The notes below the pieces were generated by a model that saw only the letters and a program-made list of their open reading frames with translations, was not told where the DNA came from and did no database searches. Source: Ciborinia camelliae (taxonomy: Eukaryota; Ascomycota; Leotiomycetes; Helotiales; Sclerotiniaceae). From it: 64,000 nt of DNA. Position numbers and translations under genes: made by a program. Numbering within the stretch: position 1 is the stretch's first letter; every line of letters begins with the position of its first letter. The DNA lies in NCBI GenBank assembly GCA_025890175.1, contig JANPYM010000004.1:2303862-2367861 (forward strand). The letters are read 5' to 3'. Positions 1 through 11,071 of the stretch are shown one piece after another.

Positions 1-3000
1 GTAAATGATTTTAGTAACAACTCAATATTTATGCCTCCGCTGAACAATTGGTGATCTAGTCTGAACTAATATGGTAAGGAATTTTCAAGCCCCGGGGATA
101 CAATAAGCGAATCTCGTCTTCAGTCTATCGGGCAACATGTCTCAACTTTTGTAAACATTAAATACAATGCATCCTATTATCTAATCATATTTGAAGAAAC
201 GTCTTTTACATTCGCATCTTTTGATCCCAGCAAACATCTTCAACCCGGGCAAATGAGGCGAAAAATCCCCATGTTTGAATCTCTAAAACAATAGGTGACT
301 TTAGCCTGAGACCTTCGTGATGAGAATATTCAAATTTTAGGTGATTATGCTATCGCGGAGGACTCGAATCTAAACAAAATTAATGGAATGCCTTCATTTT
401 TCGGTTTCTAATTATGATATTCTAATCCAAGACAACGAAATTCGATGAAATATCGTTAGTATCCGGATTTTCTAGTAATAATCAGCATACATAGCCAAAA
501 TAGATAAGATGTTTATATGGCCAACATCTGTATCCATTATCAATAATGAGATACTTAAACATCAATGAATTTAACGAGACGTGTTAACTGTCTGAACTTC
601 ATTACTAAAATGGGTGAACTCTAGTCTGAAAAATATAACAAGATATTTACACAAAACCATGACTGTTGGAATCACCATGGGTGGTGAAGACGGATATACT
701 ATAGTATGCAGTGTATTCGGCTCGAATTCTAAAAACTATGCTACAGATGATCTATATAAGCCCGCTAGCGCATTGCTTAGCGCTGGCGTGCCGTAGGCAC
801 GTGATTTATCCAATAATGACCTAATCGCACAACCAAGGAGTTCAGTATAATTATACAAGACGATATATTTTCAACATATATAGTGTCATGCCTAGGCCCC
901 TACCTAGTGAATGCCATGTAGTTATGAAGGGGTCTTGATCTCTTGAATAGGATCCTTTCCTCTTCAGCATAGTTTTTTTATCTGATTGCATATCTACGAT
1001 TCTACTTAGGATTAAAAGTGACGCGCGTGACACATCCCACGTTAATAAATTTCATTTCTACATTTCTAATCCCCGAAAGAATTCGAACGCATTCCAAAAC
1101 ATTTCCCACATTGAACTTCATTGTTTTTGGAGCCATTGATTGAGATGGTGGAATCGAAATTGGGATTTTCCAGAATATCGAGATTTCGAATTTTCCGGTC
1201 CCCCCTTAAGTTTTTGATCTTGTTGGTGTTTACCACTCCTCCTGTCCCACCGCAGATCCTTCAACACTCTTTTATATATACTTAAAGGGGTTTCTATTAA
1301 CATATAACCTCAATTTATGATCCAATATTGTCAAGATAATCATGTGATATAGATGCGATATAGCTAGTACGGTGAGGGGGTGATTATTGTTGTAGGGTAG
1401 AGAGGTTGATTATTATCAGAACTATGATCCTGAGATTATATAGGCCCACTCTCTCATTGCACCTGCCATATTGGTCCTTCACAACGGTCTAGTCTCTTGA
1501 CTGGCCCAGGAACTAGTGAACCGGCATTCGAGTAAACGCAAAGAGTAGTTTTAACAAAATGAGCCGAAATACAATATACGGTGTGAACACCACAGTACTT
1601 ACTATTCGTCTTCACCACTGGGATGGTGATACCAACAAATATTAGGTATCAATAAGCAAATATGATACTCCTAACTAATTAATTTGGTACTTACCTAGTC
1701 TGCTCAGCCGACACTAGTACACTAGCTTATACGCTAATAAATACGCACCTCTACGTAGATCCGTTATCCATAAACTATTATATATATACAATTATTAATC
1801 GTATGTACCTGGGATGACCAGTAATACGGTAGGAAGGAAGTACAGGGTAGAATTATGGTAGATTGAGTTGACTAAGGAGTATGTATTTGGTGGCAGCCCA
1901 GCTGCCCTTATATGCTACTCCCCCATTCCCTATGCGGTATAACTTACCACGTGATCCCTGATCATGTGACCGGAAACCATGTGACCTGATTCCCCAATAA
2001 CAATGATATATTTTCAACTTCTGATAATACCTACCATATATCCATATTGAGCGAATCCAGTTTCAGTCACGGTAGCACCACGATACTCGGTATAACCCCG
2101 TAGTATCGTCTATCCAATGCCAAGGCAACTTGAAATCAAAGTTGTAAATGGTTCTGGAGAGAGTCCTAACCGAATCATATCGCGCTTTTGAGACACATTC
2201 TCCAGCCCCGCATACTGATTTTTACGGTCCTGGTATGAATATTATAGACTCCAGTGAGTAAATACGGGAATTCTGGACTGCAACACTTGAAGGCATCCTG
2301 TTACAGGATCTATGCACTTTTATGTGTCAAATCAATCACCAATTCTGAAGATTGAGGATACAGCATATTATCACGTGTATGTCAAGTGATAAACCTCCTA
2401 TTCAGGGGTCCTCAAGTAGTTCCCCTCATATGTGAATGGCATGTTTGGGCTTATCATTGCGTCCTCGCAAGACTCAAATCCACTCAAATCCGTCAATTCA
2501 GATACAATAGCAATTATATCGTCGCAACTTGATTGAAATTTAGCATTTATTACTCAAGTCTTTGAAATACTACTTTTTAGTGTAGACACAGAATTGAATC
2601 ACTCAGCCCCTATTGTACCATCGTAACAAAAGGAAATTTCGTACAACTCCAAGAGCTATGGTGGCTCATAATTGTCATACTGATGATCGTAGGATTGAGT
2701 TTCGATTCTATCGTTGCATCTGAAAGTTGCTGTTCACAGTGAGAATACACTCATCACAAACTTTGCATGCGACGATGCATACACCATCTTCCAAATGTGC
2801 AGCTTTCAAAGGTGTGAAAAGTTTCACAGGCTGAATATTGACCGTGTTACGGTATCAGAATATTTTCTTGTGGTTATACTTCGTGTGGTCGTGTTACGAA
2901 ATGGCTGGTAATGTTATTTCAATATAAAATTGTTTTCCGTGACTCCTGGCAAATTCCATTCATTTCCATCTGTTCATCATTATAAACTATCATATCCATC

Positions 3001-3003
3001 GCT
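1..3003. other. Gene-poor AT-rich region
   Basis: No convincing coding region was seen on either strand in these 3 kb; the small open frames lack splice context, family motifs and plausible composition. It contains short GC-rich palindromes (for example arms CGTGCC/GGCACG at 787-801, next to an imperfect GCTAGCGC/GCGCTGGC pair at 764-787) inside AT-rich DNA. Two CATGTGACC copies sit near 1964-2000. Repeat-induced point mutation of old repeats is a possible cause of the composition but was not measured. Confidence 0.5.
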
Positions 3004-4534
3004 ATGAATCCAGGCTACCGAATTTCCTTAATTTGCTTGTTGCTATTCGAGGTTGCTGGGGCATATCGAGAACAATGTTATAACCTAGATACCAAGTATC
3101 AAGGCTCGGACTTTTTTAAAGGATGGGATTTCTTCACGGTATGATTTGAAATATCTCTTGAGCCGTACGTAGAATTAATAAAGCTTCATAGGACTCAGAT
3201 CCCACTCACGGTTTCGTCACGTAAGCCATTCCTCCCCCGTGACCCCAATGGTTACTGATGACAGATTTTAGATACGTCGATGAGAGTGCTGCCAAAGCCA
3301 CAGGACTCATTAACACAAATGGTTATGGCCCAGCGTATATGGGAGTAGATCATACCAGTACCTTAGATCCAGCCGGTCCCGGACGAAAAAGCGTCCGCAT
3401 AACCAGCCAAAAATCGTGGACGCATGGGCTATTTCTCGCCGACATCTCACATATGCCGGGTGGCATTTGTGGTACATGGCCAGCTTGTAAGACAACGAAT
3501 TTTTGTTCGCGTAATGGGTACTGATGATCCATAGTTTGGTTGCTGGGTCCAGATTGGCCGAATAATGGGTATGTACCTTTCTAACTTGGGACCCATCGGA
3601 GGTTCGCTAACGCGCCTTTCAGGGAGATTGATATTATCGAAGGCGTCAATCAACAGAGCAACAATTTGATGACTCTTCATACGTGAGTTATATTCCTTTT
3701 AAACGGAGTTCACATCCTAACATTCAAAGTTCGGCAAATTGCACCATGCCAAATGTAGGGAATGCGCAACTCGGGACCATGAATAGTGATCAATGTGATG
3801 GCACTGTGAGTGAAATATTTTTCCTTGATGTTATTTGTACTGATAAGTCTTCTAGCTGAACAACTACGCCGGCTGTGGCGCGACAGCTCAAGATGGAAAG
3901 TCTACTTACGGCGAATCCTTCAACTCAAACGGTGGTGGCATCTACGCCACAGAATGGACCTCGGATCACATCAAGATCTGGTTCTTTCCTCGCAATGCGA
4001 CTCCTCACGATATCAGGAGAGATACTCCGGACCCCAACTCTTGGCCAAAACCCCAAGCCATATTCCAAGGTTCTTCCTCCTGTGATATTGATGGCCATTT
4101 CGCAAACCAGAGTTTAGTATTCGATACCACTTTTTGTGGAGATTTCGCAGGTGGGGTATGGGGAAATGACGGTGGAGTATGTAGTCAAGGAGGGAAATTG
4201 TCTTGTCAGCAGTTTGTGGCGGGAAACCCAGGTGCCTTTGGAGATGCGTGAGTATGATCCTTCATCGTGATGGGCGCAAGTGCTAACATTTGCTAGTTAT
4301 TGGTTGATCAACTCCATAAAGGTTTATCAACTAGGGGATCGTCCCATCAACTTACAAACGCCCACAATCACCAGCACCACTACACGGAACATTGCTTCTT
4401 TAGACTCGGAGTCCAAAGTCACAACCCAAACATTGCAACTATCTCGTCTTGTTGCAACAAATGCCATCAGCGAAGCATCGGCCATTTCTCGATCAAGTAG
4501 CACGACATTCCAAACTATCCATACACTTCATTGA
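3004..4534 (+). CDS. Secreted GH16 endo-1,3(4)-beta-glucanase
   Basis: Predicted to hydrolyse beta-1,3/1,3-1,4-glucans outside the cell. Eight exons: 3004-3138, 3192-3220, 3272-3486, 3535-3568, 3623-3682, 3730-3805, 3856-4247, 4297-4534. They join in frame to 392 residues with no stop. Residues 1-20 form a signal peptide (hydrophobic SLICLLLFEVAGA). The GH16 active-site strand GEIDIIEG lies near residues 138-145, providing the nucleophile and acid/base glutamates of the ExDxxE motif, and the preceding GTWPAFWLLGPDWPNN is typical of the fungal mixed-linkage glucanase subfamily. Further family features are the NYAGCGA and YATEWTSDHIKIWFFP stretches and the terminal YWLINSIKVYQL strand. A Ser/Thr-rich tail of about 65 residues follows the domain with no clear GPI signal. 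It stands alone in AT-rich DNA and looks intact. The family call is strong; exact substrate specificity is inferred. Confidence 0.9.
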
Positions 4535-5138
4535 ACACCTAATCCAATAACCCAGAAATTATTTCAGCTTGAGGTGTCACCATTACCTCAAATCTTTTGA
4601 AGACATCGTTCCACTCCAGCTATGAAAGACTTGTCCCCGAACAATGTGTATAAACGATAAAAACCTCTTGGAATCCCATCGGATGATCGAGTAATTTTGT
4701 CACAAGAAATACCTGGTCATAAGTACAGATGGAGGATTTAAAGGCCTGTCACAGGTAGTCAAATCGATAGGAACATCTGTTTCGGCTATAGTAACTAGCC
4801 GGTTTTCAACTCGGAAACAGAACGATCAAGACTCTTGGGAAAGAAAGGCAGTCACTAAAGCATGTGACGGCATGTAGTATACCGATGAAATCGGTAAAGG
4901 TTCAATTTTCGAGAAAGAGGTTGCTACACGTATATTATGCTTCCCCATGTCTTATGTAGATCATTATATACGAGCTTTGCCTCCGGCCCCTCGGTGCCGG
5001 GAAAAACGATTCGCCTCGCTGCGCTCGTCGAATCATTTTTCAGGGCACCTTAGGACCTACTGCGCAGCTCGTCTGCCGGAGGCTATCAGATACCTAATCT
5101 GGTAATATTGAAGCTATTCGCAAAATTCCTTTTTTTTT
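4535..5138. other. Intergenic stretch with a GC-rich hairpin
   Basis: No gene seen. The only structured element is the nested inverted repeat at 4979-5083, listed separately. Downstream, the sequence grades into the AT-rich microsatellite tract. Confidence 0.5.
4979..5083. repeat. Nested GC-rich inverted repeat (about 105 bp)
   Basis: Outer arms GCCTCCGGC (4979-4987) and GCCGGAGGC (5075-5083) are exact reverse complements. Inside, a second arm pair spans about 22 nt: GGTGCC..GAAAAA.GATTCG at 4993-5013 pairs with the strand ending at GGGCACC (5043-5049), with about four mismatches. The loop is CCTCGCTGCGCTCGT. The element is far more GC-rich than its surroundings. Its look recalls the GC clusters of fungal mitochondrial genomes, so a nuclear insertion of organellar DNA is one possibility, and a small mobile palindrome is another. 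Neither is shown by the sequence alone. Confidence 0.6.
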
Positions 5139-7795
5139 GAAATAAAATAATTAATAAAATAATTAATAAAATAATTAATAAAATAATTAATAAAATAATT
5201 AATAAAATAATTAATAAAATAATTAATAAAATAATTAATAAAATAATTAATAAAATAATTATTAAAATAATTAATAAAATAATTATTAAAATAATCAATA
5301 AAATAATTAATAAAATAATTATTAAAATAATTATTAATAATGATTATTAATAATAAATTTCTTTTTATTTATAAAAATTATAAAAATAATTAATTTTTTT
5401 AAAAATATAATATAATGTTTAATTTTATTATATTTAAAATATTAAGTTTTTTAATTCTTTTTTAAAATTTGATTAATTATTAATTATTATTTCTAAAATT
5501 TATATATTTTATTTATTTTCTTTAATTTTTTTAATTTTTTTTTAATTTTTTTTTTAATATTTTCAATTCTCTTTGAATTTGTTTTATTTTTTTATTTATT
5601 ATTTATAAAAATTAAAAAATTTATATTTCTTTATATTCTCATTTTTTATTTTTTATTCTTTTAATTTTTTAATTTATTTTAATTTTCTAAATTTTTTTAA
5701 TTATTAATTAATATTTTCAACATTTATATATTTATATTTATTTTAACTATTTTTTATTAATTTATTTAATTATTTTTTAATTTTCTTTCTATTTCTTTTA
5801 ATTTTTCTTTTATTCCTTTTTTTATTTTTTTATTAGTTTTTTGTATTCTTTTTATTTATTCTTTTTATTAATTCTTTTTATTAATATTTTTATTTGAGTT
5901 TTTAATAAAATTTAATATTTAAATAAAAAAGATTTCATTTCTTTTATTATTAATTATTATTTTTAAAATTTATATAATCTTTCTTTTATTTTAATTTTTA
6001 ATCTTTTCTATTATAAATATATTTCTTTTCTAATTCTTTATTTCTTTTAATTTATTATTTCATTTAATTTATTCTATTTTTCAATTATACTTTTTAATTA
6101 TTTCTTTTAATTATATTTTTTAATTTTTTTTATTAATTATATTTTTTAATTGCTTTTTTTAATCATTTCATTTAATAATATTTTTTAATCATTTCGTTTA
6201 ATTATATTTTTTAATTATTCTTTTTAATTATATTCTTTAATTATTCTTTTTAATTATTTTTTTTAATTTCTTTTTTTTAATTTCTTTTTTTTTAATTTCT
6301 TTTTTTTTAATTTCTTTTTTTTTAATTTCTTTTTTTTTAATTTCTTTTTTTTTAATTTCTTTTTTTTTAATTTCTTTTTTTTTAATTTCTTTTTTTTTAA
6401 TTTCTTTTAATTATTCTTTTTAATTATTCTTTTTAATTATTCTTTTTAATTATTTTTTTTAATTATTTTTTTTAATTATTCTTTTTAATTATTCTTTTTA
6501 ATTATTCTTTTTAATTATTCTTTTTAATTATTCTTTTTAATTATTCTTTTTAATTATTCTTTTTAATTATTCTTTTATATATTCTTTTAATTATTTTTTT
6601 AATTATTTTTTTAATTATTTTTTTTAATTATATTTTTCAATATTTTTATTTTTTATTTTCTTTATTAATTTCTTAAATTATCTTTTATTCTTTTCTTTTT
6701 ATTTTTCAATTTTTATTTTTTAATTCTTTTTTATTTTTATTTTTTTATTCTTTTTAACTTTTTAACTTTTTTTTTAAACTTTTTAATTCTTTTAATCTTT
6801 TTTAATTATTAATTAATATTTTCGAAATTTATAAATTTATAAATTTATATCTATATTTAATCTTTTTTCTTTTTAATTTATTTAATTATTCTTTAATTTT
6901 ATTTTTTATTTTTTTTAATTATTTCTTTTATTAATTTATTTTATTAACTTTTTTATTAATTTCTTTATTTTTTTTTTATTTTTTTCTTTATTTATTTTTT
7001 ATTAATTGTTTTTATAAATTTTTTTTATTTATTTTTTTATTTATTTTTTATTTTTTAATTATTATTAAATAAATTATATATTTACAACATACTTACATAT
7101 ACATTATATATAACTACAACATACCACTTATAACACTTTTATATTATAATATTAATATACATTAATAAATATATATAATTAATTTATAATATAATTTTTA
7201 AAACTTTAAACCAAATATATTATATATTATAATACATTTATTTTTCCATCACCCATAATAATTTCAACAATTATTTTTTTATTTATTTATTTTTTTTTAA
7301 TTATTTTTTTAATATTTTAATTTCGTTTTTTAATTATATTTTTTATTTATTTATTATTTTTCAAATTTATATAATCTTTTTTATTATAAATTTATAATTT
7401 TTTTAATTTTTTTTTTTAATTTTATATTTTTTAAAATTCTTTATTTTTTTAAATTTTTTATTTTTTTGAATTTTTTATTTTTTAATTTTTTTTTTTAATT
7501 CTTTTTTTAAATTTTTTTTTAATTTATTTTTTCCTTTTAATTCTTTATTTATTTTATTTATTTTATTTATTTTATTTATTTTATTTATTTTATTTATTTT
7601 ATTTATTTTATTTATTTTATTTATTTTATTTATTTTATTTATTTTATTTATTTTATTTATTTTATTTATTTTATTTATTTTATTTATTTTATTTATTTTA
7701 TTTATTTTATTTATTTTATTTATTTTATTTATTTTATTTATTTTATTTATTTTATTTATTTTATTTATTTTATTTATTTTATTTATTTTATTTGT
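5139..7795. repeat. AT-rich low-complexity tract with four minisatellite blocks
   Basis: Nearly pure A/T for about 2.65 kb. Four ordered tandem blocks are visible. A 12-mer of the type AAAATAATTAAT runs at about 5139-5345. A 15-mer (AATTTC followed by a T run) occupies about 6275-6410. A 13-mer of the type ATTCTTTTTAATT lies at about 6410-6580. A 9-mer ATTTTATTT runs about 27 copies at 7546-7793. Homopolymer-rich sequence lies between them. The strand is asymmetric: mostly T on this strand after 5345. The open frame reading poly-Ile/Leu across 5086-5298 is an artefact of the 12-mer. The tract ends sharply at 7794 with several GTTCGTAG-like units. Confidence 0.9.
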
Positions 7796-8307
7796 AGGGT
7801 TCGTAGCGTTCGTAGGTTCGTAGGTTCGTAAATCGTAAAATCACTTATAGCTTTTGAACCACATATCCTATAATTAATCTAATTAGGCCATTGGATAGAT
7901 TCGAAGATCACGATCAATATTCTATATTTTAATTTCATTTTATCAATTGTTGAAAGAAGTGTATCAATTTCAAAGGATTTTCAAAGAGCTACACGTGATA
8001 TTTCAGAATAGTGTTCCAACATCGTGCACGATCCACTGCAGTTTAAGAGTGTTTTAAAATATATATAAGATACTATAAGTCAATCCCGTTGTCAAAAATC
8101 CAATAACCTTTTGCAGTTTGGTGAAGAATGATATCTTCGGCGAATGGATCAACAGTTGAAGTTTGGAGTTTCTTCAATGGCATTGACTAGGGAGGTTATA
8201 ACTTGCAGCAAGGAGTGCGTGGTATGTTAATCTTTTGAATTCGTATTCTTAGGTTCTCTTCTCCAAGACAACACTCTATTACCCATGATTTTTAATCCTA
8301 GCTCAAA
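7796..8307. other. Intergenic, edge of AT tract
   Basis: Begins with a short GTTCGTAG-type direct repeat (7796-7835). Beyond that no gene or known element was seen. It lies downstream of the minus-strand gene ending at 8308. Confidence 0.4.
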
Positions 8308-9504
8308 TTAATTTGCCCACGACATCTTGACTGGATTTGTTGGCGTCCACTCACGACTCTTCACACAGAGCCAGGTTCCCACCTTCTTCTCGTTGTCAGA
8401 GCTAGCATGGTAAACTCGATGATAACCGGCATAGATGGTCCATCCACGTTCTTCTAGTCTTTCCATTATTCTCAGAATCATTATCTTCTTCCGTGCCCAG
8501 CCCCCTGCACGAAAAAAAGAGCCTTTGATACGGAACTGGTGCCAGTTTTTCTCCTTATCGTTGTGTTCCTTCCCGAGCCTTGAGATAAGATCCATTTCCT
8601 GCAAAGTGAGCCGAATAGTGTCAATGAGTTCGTCTGCTCCTCCCAACACACACAACTGATCTCTAGCATCCCACCTTCCTGAATATCCATAAGTCAGAGC
8701 CAGCCAATAACACTTTGGAAGAGGGTTTGAACATTTGCGGAAGTTCAACGTGTCGTACGGGCTCAGGAGTGACGCAACAGGCTGTACCAACCAAGATTCG
8801 GAAGCCAGATATGCGATTATGTTTCGCGTCATACGGGTAACCACATATGTGTTTCCACTACTGAAAGGTCTCTTCTTGAGTTTGAAAAAATAACGTTCTG
8901 TGTCATTACATGGTCCTTCTTTTTGTATTCCCCGCTCCCAGCCCTTTTCCAAGAGAGTTCGAATGCCGTCCTTGGTCTTCTCGTCAAATTGTGTGAGAAT
9001 CAAGTGGTCAGTGTTGTCAAAGCCGAGAGAGGCATGAGTTGCTGGACAAGGCAGCCATTCAGTCTCCATACGATAACTGTGCTCTCTAGTGATGGCTTTT
9101 ACAACGTTGCCATCATAGCCTCTGATAATCTCTTTTCCGGCACTGTCACTGACAGACCGTGAAGGTGTGGCATCTGAGTTACCGCATAGACCCGTTAGTT
9201 GGCCAGAAACGCCACCATCTTCAGCGTCGTCCCAAGATAAAAATTCTTCATTTGGGATTTTGCTTGAACATGAAGATGAATTTGACCGTAGAGTTGGACG
9301 TCGATTGCCCATAGATAGTAGGGCCCATGATTCCGACTGGGGATTATGAGCCGAATACCCTGTAGTAATCTGGAGCTCGGACTTTGACCTTTTGCTGGCT
9401 TTTCTTCTACTTATCGATTCTTTTATCAAGTCTACGGCGGTACCCATGGAGTTTGTGGTTCTCCCATTGTCTAAGGACGGCTGATAGTCCAAAGGGTGAT
9501 CCAT
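8308..9504 (-). CDS. Uncharacterised protein with an internal two-fold repeat
   Basis: Single-exon gene of 398 residues if started at the ATG at 9504; the open frame extends a little further upstream but only with non-ATG codons. I do not recognise the family. The N-terminal 130 residues are polar, Ser-rich and probably disordered. The C-terminal half contains two similar segments of about 80 residues. The first begins DHLILTQFDEKTKDGIR and the second DQLCVLGGADELIDTIR. Each continues to an aromatic-basic strand (YFFKLKKRPF and HQFRIKGSFF) and ends in a helix followed by ESWLVQ or ERGWTIYAG. No signal peptide or membrane span is seen. It lies between the AT tract and a short acidic gene, both minus strand. 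It could be a lineage-restricted fungal protein; no function is proposed. Confidence 0.75.
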   Translation of the reverse strand: MDHPLDYQPSLDNGRTTNSMGTAVDLIKESISRRKASKRSKSELQITTGYSAHNPQSESWALLSMGNRRPTLRSNSSSCSSKIPNEEFLSWDDAEDGGVSGQLTGLCGNSDATPSRSVSDSAGKEIIRGYDGNVVKAITREHSYRMETEWLPCPATHASLGFDNTDHLILTQFDEKTKDGIRTLLEKGWERGIQKEGPCNDTERYFFKLKKRPFSSGNTYVVTRMTRNIIAYLASESWLVQPVASLLSPYDTLNFRKCSNPLPKCYWLALTYGYSGRWDARDQLCVLGGADELIDTIRLTLQEMDLISRLGKEHNDKEKNWHQFRIKGSFFRAGGWARKKIMILRIMERLEERGWTIYAGYHRVYHASSDNEKKVGTWLCVKSREWTPTNPVKMSWAN

Positions 9505-10285
9505 GTCAATTCGCTTCTGGTTCGCTGCCACGTATTCTGGCTTGTTCGTTGATCGGTTGGAAATAGAATTTGAGTAGGGACGGAGCCTTAGTTTGTATGA
9601 AACTTTAGGGCAAATATTCTAAAGGGCAATTAAGTGATAGAAGGGTGCTTCAAATGAAAGACCCAATGAGAGGCAATAAGGAAACGTGGATTAATGATGT
9701 TAATGATGGTAAGAAGATGATGTGAGAGGGAAAGGATTGTATGTGTGGAAGAAGAAATAATCATACGCGGTATTTGAGGAAGGTGCGAGTACAAACTGAT
9801 TTTCTATCGCCATTTCTCTTCATGCTTAATGGTAAACTCGTTGCTTCCAAAAGTAGTAAGCCAAAGATCCAAGTTGAGTATGTGGATTGGCTTAGTTAGA
9901 CATTAAATAATGGCAACCATCGCCACGAACTTTCATCTACTAGACTAGCTGGCAAGTCGAAACAACTCAATTTTCAATCTTCACTTGAACAATAAGCACT
10001 TCTCTGCCCCACTTGCAAAACGATGACTGCATCTTCTTTAACAATCAACTCTTCATTTTCGATCATGTTCAACTAGCTTTCAAACATTGTAGCAGTACCG
10101 CAATTGAAAGTTAAATTGAATTTGGATATCCGGACACCGTGACCGCTTCAGACAAAAAGAGATATCCTCGCTGACGTTATTGGATCGACCAACCCCTTGA
10201 AAGACATTGTATCTTGATGTTACCATCGCCCGACAATCTTAATACCATCCGATCAACATATTCAGTAGAATTCCGACAGTTTTGG
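9505..10285. other. Intergenic, upstream of the two-repeat gene
   Basis: No gene seen. It should contain the promoter of the minus-strand gene starting at 9504 and the 3' end of the minus-strand acidic gene ending at 10286. Confidence 0.4.
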
Positions 10286-10759
10286 TTATTCACTATGCGA
10301 GCCGTAAGGTCTTGGCGTCCTTGGTCGAAACTCCGGTGCGATATCCTCGCCCGAACCTTCCTCCTCCTCTGTCGCACGCTTCTCCTCGCTGTGACCCACC
10401 CAAACTGGCCTGGTATCCTGTGCCGTTTCCCCTAAGCCTTGTGTACCTTCATGTTTCACATCTTCCCAAGATTCATCACTTGCATTATCTTCAGTCTGGG
10501 GCACATTGCCCGTGGGCTTTGCGCTTGATTCGTCAAGAGGGCTGACGGGTTCCGCGGTTCCGTCGCTACCAGTTTCGACTTTCATGCTGTCGGGTGTGGA
10601 GATCGTACTATTGCGATGTTCGTCAGGGACTTTGAGTCGCTGGACGTCTGGTTGTGCGGGCTTGACTTTGTCGGTTGGAGCGGCATCGACGGAAACGGTC
10701 TCTCCTTTAGTTTTGGGGGAGGTTGTGGGTACTGGAGTGCTTTCTGAATCTGATGACAT
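10286..10759 (-). CDS. Small acidic disordered protein
   Basis: A 157-residue frame when started at ATG 10759 (MSSDSESTPVP); an upstream in-frame ATG at 10795 would add 12 residues. Composition is Ser/Thr/Pro/Glu-rich throughout, with no cysteines, no hydrophobic core and no membrane span, so it is predicted to be intrinsically disordered. Acidic patches (NASDESWEDVKHEG and EEKRATEEEEGSGED) fill the second half, and the C terminus is basic-aromatic (RPRTPRPYGSHSE). No domain is recognised. Protein-like composition over the full frame and a clean start and stop support a real gene, but no homology signal is visible by eye. Confidence 0.5.
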   Translation of the reverse strand: MSSDSESTPVPTTSPKTKGETVSVDAAPTDKVKPAQPDVQRLKVPDEHRNSTISTPDSMKVETGSDGTAEPVSPLDESSAKPTGNVPQTEDNASDESWEDVKHEGTQGLGETAQDTRPVWVGHSEEKRATEEEEGSGEDIAPEFRPRTPRPYGSHSE

Positions 10760-11071
10760 TTTTCTTGGTAAGCAAGGTGATATTTGATGCTTCAATATCT
10801 TCGTAAATAACTATGAAAGTTGGTGTTCTAGATGTAGATTATCGAAGACAAAGAATTGCAGTGAGGGTTTGGTGAGGGGTTATGACGTAATCTGAATCAG
10901 GATCACAACAAAGAAATTGTACCTCGGACTCGCTGAATTGAAACCATGTTAGATAGTGATTGGTCAATATTTTATATACATTCATTAGAATCCCGATTGG
11001 TCATGCTAAAGTTGGAATTTCAGTAGCCACAAAAAACATAGTATAACCTACAATACGTCTGTCTCCTTATC
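10760..11071. other. Short intergenic
   Basis: Promoter side of the minus-strand acidic gene and 3' flank of the minus-strand glycosidase. Nothing else was seen. Confidence 0.4.

Noticed and set aside
5086..5298. Open frame reading Ile/Leu repeats
   Set aside because: Pure translation of the 12-bp AT minisatellite; no non-repeat sequence of interest.
7796..7835. Telomere-like or subtelomeric repeat
   Set aside because: The unit is GTTCGTAG, not TTAGGG, and occurs only four or so times internally.
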